A DNA stretch of 64,000 bases from Fasciola hepatica (Eukaryota > Platyhelminthes > Trematoda > Plagiorchiida > Fasciolidae). Below are positions 50,455 to 63,800 of the stretch, in pieces (positions within the stretch are counted from its first letter, which is position 1; each line of letters begins with the position of its first letter). A program made the translations under genes and the position numbers. The stretch lies in assembly GCA_948099385.1 (NCBI GenBank), contig CANUEZ040000196.1, positions 231,001 through 295,000 on the forward strand, written 5' to 3'. The notes under the pieces were generated by a model. The model did not search any database. It saw only the letters and a list, made by a program, of their open reading frames with translations, and had not been told where the DNA came from.

Positions 50455-53400
50455 TGAACGGTAACAACCAAATTCTCGCACACCGATCCAATCCTATGTT
50501 CCATCAATTCTCTATTTATGGGCCTAAGTAAAACCAAGGCATTCCCTTATGAACAATCCCCACACAGATTGCTCATACAATGCAATAGAGCAGTAGCAGA
50601 GTAGATTTGTATAATATGATTCTCCATGCAGCTTGAACACTGAACTGACAGTTGACAAATATGGAAGCACTGTACAGCTGTTTGATCCGCTAAGGGAATC
50701 ATGAGCATTGCACATGGACAGAGCCCACACGGGGACACGAACAAGGGTTGGGGTGAACGAATGTCAGTCGAACACCATAACCACAAGGCTATCCGATATG
50801 GGTCTGAACGCTTTGTTCAACATATACAATACATGATATTGCACAATCCCCAAATTGGCTTCGGCTTTCGCTTTCGCTTTGAACGGTAACAACCAAATTC
50901 TCACACACCGATCCAATCCTACGTTCCATCACTTCTCTATTTATGGGCCTAAGTAAAACCAAGGCATTCCCTTATGAACAATCCCCACACAGATTGCTCA
51001 TACAATGCAATAGAGCAGTAGCAGAGTAGATTTGTATAATATGATTCTCCATGCAGCTTGAACACTGAACTGACCATTGAAAATTATGGAAGCACTGTAC
51101 AGCTGTTTGATCCGCTAAGGGAATCATGAGCATTGCACATGGACAGAGCCCACACGGGGACACGAACAAGGGTTGGGGTGAACGAATGTCAGTCGAACAC
51201 CCAAACCACAAGGCTATCCGATATGGGTCTGAACGCTTTGTTCAACATATCCAATACATGATATAGCACAATCCCCAAATTGGCTTCGGCTTTCGCTTTC
51301 GCTTTGAACGGTAACAACCAAATTCTCGCACACCGATCCAATCCTATGTTCCATCAATTCTCTGTTTATGGGCCCAATTAAAACCAAGGCATTCCCTTAT
51401 GAACAATCCCCACACAGATTGATCATACAATGCAATAGAGCAGTAGCAGAGTAGATTTGTATAATTTGATTCTCCATGCAACTTGAACACTGAACTGACC
51501 ATTGAAAATGATGGAAGCACTGTACAGCTGTGTGATCCGCTAAGGGAATCATGAGCATTGCACATGGACAGAGCCCACACGGGGACACGAACAAGGGTTG
51601 GGGTGAACGAATGTCAGTCGAACACCCAAACCACAAGGCTATCCGATATGGGTCTGAACGCTTTGTTCAACATATACAATACATGATATAGCACAATCCC
51701 CAAATTGGCTTCGGATTTCGATTTCGCTTTGAACGGTAACAACCAAATTCTCGCACACCGATCCAATCCTATGTTCCATCACTTCTCTATTTATGGGCCT
51801 AAGTGAAACCAAGGCATTCCCTTATGAACAATCCCCACACAGATTGCTCATACAATGCAATAGAGCAGTAGCAGAGTAGATTTGTATAATATGATTCTCC
51901 ATGCAGCTTGAACACTGAACTGACAATTGACAATTATGGGAACACTGTACAGCTGTTTGATCCGCTAAGGGAATCATGAGCATTGCACATGGACAAAGCC
52001 CACACGGGGACACGAACAAGGGTTGGGGTGAACGATTGTCAGTCGAACACCCAAACCACAAGGCTATCCGATATGGGTCTCAAGGATTTGTTCAACATAT
52101 CCAATACATGATATAGCAAAATCCCCAAATTGGCTTCGGCTTTCGCTTTCGCTTTGAACGGTAACAACCAAATTCTCGCACACCGATCCAATCCTATGTT
52201 CCATCACTTCTCTATTTATGGGCCTAAGTAAAACCAAGGCATTCCCTTATGAACAATCCCCACACAGATTGCTCATACAATGCAATAGAGCAGTAGCAGA
52301 GTAGATTTGTATAATATGATTCTCCATGCAGCTTGAACACTGAACTGACCATTGAAAATGATGGAAGCACTGTACAGCTGTTTGATCCGCTAAGGGAATC
52401 ATGAGCATTGCACATGGACAGAGCCCACACGGGGACACGAACAAGGGTTGGGGTGAACGAATGTCAGTCGAACACCCAAACCACAAGGCTATCCTATATG
52501 GGTCTGAACGCTTTGTTCAACATATACAATACATGATATAGCACAATCCCCAAATTGGCTTCGGCTTTCGCTTTCGCTATGAACGGTAACAACCAAATTC
52601 TCGCACACCGATCCAATCCTATGTTCCATCAATTCTCTATTTATGGGCCTAAGTAAAACCAAGGCATTCCCTTATGAACAATCCCCACACAGATTGCTCA
52701 TACAATGCAATAGAGCAGTAGCAGAGTAGATTTGTATAATATGATTCTCCATGCAGCTTGAACACTGAACTGACAGTTGACAAATATGGAAGCACTGTAC
52801 AGCTGTTTGATCCGCTAAGGGAATCATGAGCATTGCACATGGACAGAGCCCACACGGGGACACGAACAAGGGTTGGGGTGAACCATTGTCAGTCGAACAC
52901 CCAAACCACAAGGCTATCCGATATGGGTCTGAACGCTTTGTTCAACATATACAATACATGATATAGCACAATCCCCAAATTGGCTTCGGCTTTCGCTTTC
53001 GCTTTGAACGGTAACAACCAAATTCTCACACACCGATCCAATCCTACGTTCCATCACTTCTCTATTTATGGGCCTAAGTAAAACCAAGGCATTCCCTTAT
53101 GAACAATCCCCACACAGATTGCTCATACAATGCAATAGAGCAGTAGCAGAGTAGATTTGTATAATATGATTCTCCATGCAGCTTGAACACTGAACTGACC
53201 ATTGAAAATGATGGAAGCACTGTACAGCTGTTTGATCCGCTAAGGGAATCATGAGCATTGCACATGGACAGAGCCCACACGGGGACACGAACAAGGGTTG
53301 GGGTGAACGAATGTCAGTCGAACACCCAAACCACAAGGCTATCCTATATGGGTCTGAACGCTTTGTTCAACATATACAATACATGATATAGCACAATCCC

Positions 53401-56400
53401 CAAATTGGCTTCGGCTTTCGCTTTCGCTATGAACGGTAACAACCAAATTCTCGCACACCGATCCAATCCTATGTTCCATCAATTCTCTATTTATGGGCCT
53501 AAGTAAAACCAAGGCATTCCCTTATGAACAATCCCCACACAGATTGCTCATACAATGCAATAGAGCAGTAGCAGAGTAGATTTGTATAATATGATTCTCC
53601 ATGCAGCTTGAACACTGAACTGACAGTTGACAAATATGGAAGCACTGTACAGCTGTTTGATCCGCTAAGGGAATCATGAGCATTGCACATGGACAGAGCC
53701 CACACGGGGACACGAACAAGGGTTGGGGTGAACCATTGTCAGTCGAACACCAAAACCACAAGGCTATCCGATATGGGTCTGAACGCTTTGTTCAACATAT
53801 ACAATACATGATATAGCACAATCCCCAAATTGGCTTCGGCTTTCGCTTTCGCTTTGAACGGTAACAACCAAATTCTCACACACCGATCCAATCCTACGTT
53901 CCATCACTTCTCTATTTATGGGCCTAAGTAAAACCAAGGCATTCCCTTATGAACAATCCCCACACAGATTGCTCATACAATGCAATAGAGCAGTAGCAGA
54001 GTAGATTTGTATAATATGATTCTACATGCAGCTTGAACACTGAACTGACCATTGAAAATTATGGGAACACTGTACAGCTGTTTAATCCGCTAAGGGAATC
54101 ATGAGCATTGCACAAGGACAGAGCCCACACGAGGACACGAACAAGGGTTGGGGTGAACGAATGTCAGTCGAACACCCAAACCACAAGGCTATCCGATATG
54201 GGTCTGAACGCTTTGTTCAACATATACAATACATGATATAGCACAATCCACAAATTGGCTTCGGCTTTCGCTTTCGCTTTGAACGGTAACAAACAAATTC
54301 TCGCACACCGATCCAATCCTATGTTCCATCACTTCTCTATTTATGGGCCTAAGTAAAACCAAGGCATTCCCTTATGAACAATCCCCACACAGATTGCTCA
54401 TACAATGCAATAGAGCAGTAGCAGAGTAGATTTGTATAATATGATTCTCCATGCAACTTGAACACTGAACTGACCATTGAAAATGATGGAAGCACAGTAC
54501 AGATTTTTGATCCGCTAAGGGAATCATGAGCATTGCACATGGACAGAGCCCACACGGGGACACGAACAAGGGTTGGGGTGAACGATTGTCAGTCGAACAC
54601 CCAAACCACAAGGCTATCCGATATGGGTCTGAACGCTTTGTTCAACATATACAATACATGATATAGCAAAATCCCCAAATTGGCTTCGGCTTTCGCTTTC
54701 GCTTTGAACGGTAACAACCAAATTCTCGCACACCGATCCAATCCTATGTTCCATCACTTCTCTATTTATGGGCCTAATTAGAACCAAGGCATTCCCTTAT
54801 GAACAATCCACACAGATTGATCATACAATGCAATAGAGCAGTAGCAGAGTAGATTTGTATAATGTGATTCTCCATGCAGCTTGAAAACTGAACTGACCAT
54901 TGAAAATGATGGAAGCACTGTACAGCTGTTTGATCCGCTAAGGGAATCATGAGCATTGCACATGGACAGAGCCCACACGGGGACACGAACAAGGGTTGGG
55001 GTGAACGAATGTCAGTCGAACACCCAAACCACAAGGCTATCCGATATGGGTCCGAACGCTTTGTTCAACATATACAATACATGATATAGCACAATCCCCA
55101 AATTGGCTTCGGCTTTCGCTTTGGCTTTGAACGGTAACAACCAAATTCTCGCACACCGATCCAATCCTATGTTCCATCACTTCTCTATTTATGGGCCTAA
55201 GTAAAACCAAGGCATTCCCTTATGAACCATCGCCACACAGATTGCTCATACAATGCAATAGAGCAGTAGCAGAGTAGATTTGTATAATATGATTCTCCAT
55301 GCAACTTGAACACTGAACTGACCATTGAAAATGATGGAAGCACAGTACAGATTTTTGATCCGCTAAGGGAATCATGAGCATTGCACATGGACAGAGCCCA
55401 CACGGGGACACGAACAAGGGTTGGGGTGAACGATTGTCAGTCGAACACCCAAACCACAAGGCTATCCGATATGGGTCTGAACGCTTTGTTCAACATATAC
55501 AATACATGATATAGCAAAATCCCCAAATTGGCTTCGGCTTTCGCTTTCGCTTTGAACGGTAACAACCAAATTCTCGCACACCGATCCAATCCTATGTTCC
55601 ATCACTTCTCTATTTATGCGCCTAATTAGAACCAAGGCATTCCCTTATGAACAATCCACACAGATTGATCATACAATGCAATAGAGCAGTAGCAGAGTAG
55701 ATTTGTATAATGTGATTCTCCATGCAGCTTGAAAACTGAACTGACCATTGAAAATGATGGAAGCACTATACAGCTGTTTGATCCGCTAAGGGAATCATGA
55801 GCATTGCACATGGACAGAGCCCACACGGGGACACGAACAAGGGTTGGGGTGAACGAATGTCAGTCGAACACCCAAACCACAAGGCTATCCGATATGGGTC
55901 TGAACGCTTTGTTCAACATATACAATACATGATATAGCACAATCCCCAAATTGGCTTCGGCTTTCGCTTTGGCTTTGAACGGTAACAACCAAATTCTCGC
56001 ACACCGATCCAATCCTATGTTCCATCACTTCTCTATTTATGGGCCTAAGTAAAACCAAGGCATTCCCTTATGAACCATCGCCACACAGATTGCTCATACA
56101 ATGCAATAGAGCAGTAGCAGAGTAGATTTGTATAATATGATTCTCCATGCAGCTTGAACACTGAACTGACCATTGAAAATGATGGAAGCACTGTACAGCT
56201 GTTTGATCCGCTAAGGGAATCATGAGCATTGCACATGGACAGAGCCCACACGGGGACACGAACAAGGGTTGGGGTGAACGAATGTCAGTCGAACACCAAA
56301 ACCACAAGGCTATCCGATATGGGTCTGAACGCTTTGTTCAACATATACAATACATGATATAGCACAATCCCCAAATTGGCTTCGGCTTTCGTTTTCGCTT

Positions 56401-57899
56401 TGAACGGTAACAACCAAATTCTCGCACACCGATCAAATCCTATGTTCCATCACTTCTCTATTTATGGGCCTAAGTTAAACCAAGGTATTCCCTTATGAAC
56501 AATCCCCACACAGATTGATCATACAATGCAATAGAGCAGTAGCAGAGTAGATTTGTATAATGTGATTCTCCATGCAGCTTGAACACTGAACTGAACATTG
56601 ATAAATATGGAAGCACTGTACAGCTGTTTGATCCGCTAAGGGAATCATGAGCATTGCACATGGACAGAGCCCACACGAGGACACGAACAAGGGTTGGTGT
56701 GAACGAATGTCAGTCGAACACCAAAACCACAAGGCTATCCGATATGGGTCTGAACGTTTTGTTCAACATATACAATACATGATATAGCACAATCCCCAAA
56801 TTGGCTTCGGCTTTCGCCTTCGCTTTGAACGGTAACAACCAAATTCTCGCACACCGATCCAATCCTATGTTCCATCACTTCTCTATTTATGGGCCCAAGT
56901 AAAACCAAGGCATTCCCTTATGAACAATCCCCACACAGATTGCTCATACAATGCAATAGAGCAGTAGCAGAGTAGATTTGTATAATATGATTCTCCATGC
57001 AGCTTGAACACTGAACTAATCATTGAAAATTATGGAAGCACTGTAAAGCTGTTTGATCCGCTAAGGGAATCATGAGCATTGCACATGGACAGAGCCCACA
57101 CGGGGACACGAACAAGGGTTGGGGTGAACGAATGTCAGTCGAACACCCAAACCACAAGGCTATCCGATATGGGTCTGAACGCTTTGTTCAACATATACAA
57201 TACATGACATAGCACAATCCCCAAATTGGCTTCGGCTTTCGCTTTCGCTTTGAACGGTAACAACCAAATTCTCACACACCGATCCAATCCTATGTTCCAT
57301 CACTTCTCTATTTATGGGCCTAAGTAAAACCAAGGCATTCCCTTATGAACAATCCCCACACAGATTGCTCATACAATGCAATAGAGCAGTAGCAGAGTAG
57401 ATTTGTATAATATGATTCTCCATGCAGCTTGAACACTGAACTGACCATTGAAAATTATGGAAGAACTGTACAGCTGTTTGATCCGCTAAGGGAATCATGA
57501 GCATTGCACATGGACAGAGCCCACACGGGGACACGAACAAGGGTTGGGGTGAACGAATGTCAGTCGAACACCCAAACCACAAGGCTCTCCGATATGGGTG
57601 TCAACGCTTTGTTCAACATATACAATACATGATATAGCACAATCCCCAAATTGGGCTCGGCTTTCGCTTTCGCTTTGAACGGTAACAAACAAATTTTCGC
57701 ACACCGATCCAATCCTATGTTCCATCACTTCTCTATTTATGGGCCTAAGTAAAACCAAGGCATTCCCTTATGAACAATCCCCACACAGATTGATCATACA
57801 ATGCAATAGAGCAGTAGCAGAGTAGATTTGTATAATATGATTCTCCATGCAGCTTGAAAACTGAACTGACCATCGAAAATTATGGAAGAACTGTACAGC

Positions 57900-60800
57900 T
57901 GTTTGATCCGCTTAGTGAATCATGAGCATTGCACATGGACAGAGCTCACACGGGGACACGAACAAGGGTTGGGGTGAACGAATGTCAGTCGAACACCCAA
58001 ACCACAAGGCTATCCGATATGGGTCTGAACGCTTTGTTCAACATATACAATACATGATATAGCACAATCCCCAAATTGGCTTCGGCTTTCGCTTTCGCTT
58101 TGAACGGTAACAACCAAATTCTCGCACACCGATCCAATCCCACGTTCCATCACTTCTCTATTTATGGGCCTAAGTAAAACCAATGCATTCCCTTATGAAC
58201 AATCCCCACACAGATTGCTCATACAATGTAATATAGCAGTAGCAGAGTAGATTTGTATAATATGATTCTCCATGCAGCTTGAACACTGAACTGACCGTTG
58301 AAAATGATGGAAGCACTGTACAGCTGTTTGATCCGCTAAGGGAATCATGAGCATTGCACATGGACAGAGCCCACACGGGGACACGAACAAGGGTTGGGGT
58401 GAACGATTGTCAGTCGAACAACCGAACCACAAGGCTATCCGATATGTGTCTCAACGCTTTGTTCAACATATACAATACATGATATAGCACAATCCCCAAA
58501 TTGGCTTCGGCTTTCGCTTTCGCTTTGAACGGTAACAACCAAATTCTCGCACACCGATCCAATCCTATGTTCCATCACTTCTCTATTTATGGGCCTAAGT
58601 AAAGCCAAGGCATTATCATATGAACAATCCACACAGATTGCTCATACAATGCAATAGAGCAGTAGCAGAGTAGATTTGTATAATATGATTCTCCATGCAG
58701 CTTGAACACTGAACTGACCATTGAAAATGATGGAAGCACCGTACAGCTGTTTGATCCGCTAAGGGAATCATGGGCATTGCACATGGACAGAGCCCACACG
58801 GGGACACGAACAAGGGTTGGGGTGAACGAATGTCAGTCGAACACCAAAACCATAAGTCTATCTGATATGTGTCTCAACGCTTTGTTCAACATGTACACTA
58901 CATGATATAGCACAATCCCCAAATTGGCTTCGGCTTTCGCTTTCGCTTTGAACGGTAACAACCAAATTCTCGCACACCGATCCAATCCTATGTTCCATCA
59001 CTTCTCTATTTATGGGCCTAAGTAAAACCAAGGCATTCCCTTATGAACAATCCCCACACAGATTGATCATACAATGCAATAGAGCAGTAGCAGAGTAGAT
59101 TTGTATAATATGATTCTACATGCAGCTTGAACACTGAACTGACCATTGAAAATGATGGAAGCACTGTACAGCTGTTTGATCCGCTAAGGGAATCATGAGC
59201 ATTGCACATGGACAGAGCCCACACGGGGACACGAACAAGGGTTGGTGTGAACGAATGTCAGTCGAACACCCAAACCACAAGGCTATCCGATATGGGTCTG
59301 AACGCTTTGTTCAACATATACTATACATGATATAGCACAATCCCCAAATTGGCTTCGGCTTTCGCTTTCGCTTTGAACGGTAACAACCAAATTCTCGCAC
59401 ACCGATCCAATCCTATGTTCCATCACTTCTCTATTTATGGGCCTAAGTAAAACCAAGGCATTCCCTTATGAACAATCCCCACACAGATTGCTCATACAAT
59501 GCAATAGAGCAGTAGCAGAGTAGATTTGTATAATATGATTCTCCATGCAGCTTGAACACTGACCTGACCAGTGAGATTGATTGAAACACTGTACAGTTGT
59601 TTGATCCGCTAGGGGAATCATGAGCATTGCACATGGACAGAGCCCACACGGGGAGACGAACAAGGGTTGGGGTGAACGAATGTCAGTCGAACAACCAAAC
59701 CACAAGGCTATCCGATATGGGTCTGAACGCTTTGTTCAACATATACAATACATGATATAGCACAATCCCCAAATTGGCTTCGGCTTTCGCTTTCGCTTTG
59801 AACGGTAACAACCAAATTCTCGCACACCGATCCAATCCTATGTTCCATCACTTCTCTATTTATGGGCCTAAGTAAAACCAAGGCATTCCCTTATGAACAA
59901 TCCACACACAGATTGCTCATACAATGCAATAGAGCAGTAGCAGAGTAGATTTGTATAATATGATTCTCCATGCAGCTTGACCACTGAACTGACCATTGAA
60001 AATGATGGAAGCACTGTACAGCTGTTTGATCCGCGTAGGGAATCTTAATCATTGCACATGGACAGAGCCCACACGAGGACACGAACAAGGGTTGGGGTGA
60101 ACGAATGTCAGTCGAACAACCGAACCACAAGGCTATCCGATATGTGTCTCAACGCTTTGTTCAACATATACAATACATGATATAGCACAATCCCCAAATT
60201 GGCTTCGGCTTTCGCTTTCGCTTTGAACGGTAACAACCAAATTCTCACACACCGATCCAATCCTATGTTCCATCACTTCTCTATTTATGGGCCTAAGTAA
60301 AACCAAGACATTCCCTTATGAACAATCCCCACACAGATTGATCATACAATGCAATAGAGCAGTAGCAGAGTAGATTTGTATAATATGATTCTACATGCAG
60401 CTTGAACACTGAACTGACCATTGAAAATGATGGAAGCACCGTACAGCTGTTTGATCCGCTAAGGGAATCATGAGCATTGCACATGGACAGAGCCCACACG
60501 GGGACACGAACAAGGGTTGGGGTGAACGAATGTCAGTCGAACACCAAAACCATAAGTCTATCTGATATGTGTCTCAAAGCTTTGTTCAACATGTACACTA
60601 CATGATATAGCACAATCCCCAAATTGGCTTCGGCTTTCGCTTTCGCTTTGAACGGTAACAACCAAATTCTCGCACACCGATCCAATCCTATGTTCCATCA
60701 CTTCTCTATTTATGGGCCTAAGTAAAACCAAGGCATTCCCGTATGAACAATCCCCACACAGATTGCTCATACAATGTAATATAGCAGTAGCAGAGTAGAT

Positions 60801-63800
60801 TTGTATAATATGATTCTCCATGCAGCTTGAACACTGAACTGACCGTTGAAAATGATGGAAGCACTGTACAGCTGTTTGATCCGCTAAGGGAATCATGAGC
60901 ATTGCACATGGACAGAGCCCACACGGGGACACGAACAAGGGTTGGGGTGAACGATTGTCAGTCGAACAACCGAACCACAAGGCTATCCGATATGTGTCTC
61001 AACGCTTTGTTCAACATATACAATACATGATATAGCACAATCCCCAAATTGGCTTCGGCTTTCGCTTTCGCTTTGAACGGTAACAACCAAATTCTCGCAC
61101 ACCGATCCAATCCTATGTTCCATCACTTCTCTATTTATGGGCCTAAGTAAAGCCAAGGCATTATCATATGAACAATCCACACAGATTGCTCATACAATGC
61201 AATAGAGCAGTAGCAGAGTAGATTTGTATAATATGATTCTCCATGCAGCTTGAACACTGAACTGACCATTGAAAATGATGGAAGCACTGTACAGCTGTTT
61301 GATCCGCTAAGGGAATCATGAGCATTGCACATGGACAGAGCCCACACGGGGACACGAACAAGGGTTGGGGTGAACGAATGTCAGTCGAACACCAAAACCA
61401 TAAGTCTATCTGATATGTGTCTCAACGCTTTGTTCAACATGTACACTACATGATATAGCACAATCCCCAAATTGGCTTCGGCTTTCGCTTTCGCTTTGAA
61501 CGGTAACAACCAAATTCTCGCACACCGATCCAATCCTATGTTCCATCACTTCTCTATTTATGGGCCTAAGTAAAACCAAGGCATTCCCTTATGAACAATC
61601 CCCACACAGATTGCTCATACAATGCAATAGAGCAGTAGCAGAGTAGATTTGTATAATATGATTCTACATGCAGCTTGAACACTGAACTGACCATTGAAAA
61701 TGATGGAAGCACTGTACAGCTGTTTGATCCGCTAAGGGAATCATGAGCATTGCACATGGACAGAGCCCACACGGGGACACGAACAAGGGTTGGTGTGAAC
61801 GAATGTCAGTCGAACACCCAAACCACAAGGCTATCCGATATGGGTCTGAACGCTTTGTTCAACATATACAATACATGATATAGCACAATCCCCAAATTGG
61901 CTTCGGCTTTCGCTTTGGCTTTGAACGGTAACAACCAAATTCTCGCACACCGATCCAATCCTATGTTCCATCACTTCTCTATTTATGGGCCTAAGTAAAG
62001 CCAAGGCATTATCATATGAACAATCCACACAGATTGCTCATACAATGCAATAGAGCAGTAGCAGAGTAGATTTGTATAATATGATTCTCCATGCAGCTTG
62101 AACACTGAACTGATCATTGAAAATGATGGAAGCACTGTACAGCTGTTTGATCCGCTAAGGGAATCATGAGCATTGCACATGGACAGAGCCCACACGGGGA
62201 CACGAACAAGGGTTGGGGTGAACGAATGTCAGTCGAACACCAAAACCATAAGTCTATCTGATATGTGTCTCAACGCTTTGTTCAACATGTACACTACATG
62301 ATATAGCACAATCCCCAAATTGGCTTCGGCTTTCGCTTTCGCTTTGAACGGTAACAACCAAATTCTCGCACACCGATCCAATCCTATGTTCCATCACTTC
62401 TCTATTTATGGGCCTAAGTAAAACCAAGGCATTCCCTTATGAACAATCCCCACACAGATTGATCATACAATGCAATAGAGCAGTAGCAGAGTAGATTTGT
62501 ATAATATGATTCTACATGCAGCTTGAACACTGAACTGACCATTGAAAATGATGGAAGCACTGTACAGCTGTTTGATCCGCTAAGGGAATCATGAGCATTG
62601 CACATGGACAGAGCCCACACGGGGACACGAACAAGGGTTGGTGTGAACGAATGTCAGTCGAACACCCAAACCACAAGGCTATCCGATATGGGTCTGAACG
62701 CTTTGTTCAACATATACAATACATGATATAGCACAATCCCCAAATTGGCTTCGGATTTCGCTTTGGCTTTGAACGGTAACAACCAAATTCTCGCACACCG
62801 ATCCAATCCTATGTTCCATCACTTCTCTATTTATGGGCCTAAGTAAAACCAAGGCATTCCCTTATGAACAATCCCCACACAGATTGCTCATACAATGCAA
62901 TAGAGCAGTAGCAGAGTAGATTTGTATAATATGATTCTCCATGCAGCTTGAACACTGAACTGACCAGTGAGATTGATTGAAACACTGTACAGTTGTTTGA
63001 TCCGCTAGGGGAATCATGAGCATTGCACATGGACAGAGCCCACACGGGGAGACGAACAAGGGTTGGGGTGAACGAATGTCAGTCGAACAACCAAACCACA
63101 AGGCTATCCGATATGGGTCTGAACGCTTTGTTCAACATATACAATACATGATATAGCACAATCCCCAAATTGGCTTCGGCTTTCGCTTTCGCTTTGAACG
63201 GTAACAACCAAATTCTCGCACACCGATCCAATCCTATGTTCCATCACTTCTCTATTTATGGGCCTAAGTAAAACCAAGGCATTCCCTTATGAACAATCCA
63301 CACACAGATTGCTCATACAATGCAATAGAGCAGTAGCAGAGTAGATTTGTATAATATGATTCTCCATGCAGCTTGACCACTGAACTGACCATCGAAAATT
63401 ATGGAAGAACTGTACAGCTGTTTGATCCGCGTAGGGAATCTTAATCATTGCACATGGACAGAGCCCACACGAGGACACGAACAAGGGTTGGGGTGAACGA
63501 ATGTCAGTCGAACAACCGAACCACAAGGCTATCCGATATGTGTCTCAACGCTTTGTTCAACATATACAATACATGATATAGCACAATCCCCAAATTGGCT
63601 TCGGCTTTCGCTTTCGCTTTGAACGGTAACAACCAAATTCTCGCACACCGATCCAATCCTATGTTCCATCACTTCTCTATTTATGGGCCTAAGTAAAACC
63701 AATGCATTCCCTTATGAACAATCCCCACACAGATTGCTCATACAATGCAATAGAGCAGTAGCAGAGTAGATTTGTATAATATGATTCTACATGCAGCTTG

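Larger units (their letters stand above)
50068..50492 (-). repeat. Representative single satellite unit (425 bp)
   Basis: This copy is used to place the parts of the unit. From right to left (minus-strand 5' to 3'): a variable 5' segment at about 50,371-50,410, A-box-like 50,356-50,366, B-box-like 50,308-50,318, hammerhead-like segment 50,242-50,288, T4 run 50,230-50,233, then conserved sequence to 50,068. The conserved hexamer triplet of the preceding part of the transcription direction lies at about 50,437-50,454. The same layout holds in the other copies read. Confidence 0.85.
45002..53940 (-). repeat. Compound higher-order repeat region with 4-, 5-, 6- and 10-unit spacings
   Basis: A two-unit marker pair recurs together: AATTTGATTCTCCATGCAAC followed by ACAATTGACAATTATGGG. 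It is found at about 45,092/45,550, 46,791/47,250, 49,338/49,797 and 51,463/51,922, so steps are 4, 6 and 5 units. A third marker, ACAGTTGACAAATATGG, occurs near 46,400, 50,647, 52,772 and 53,622. Comparing 45.4-46.7 kb with 49.7-50.9 kb shows a 10-unit offset (about 4,247 bp), with one extra unit inserted further right. The last part (52.2-53.9 kb) is a dimer duplication. Confidence 0.85.
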
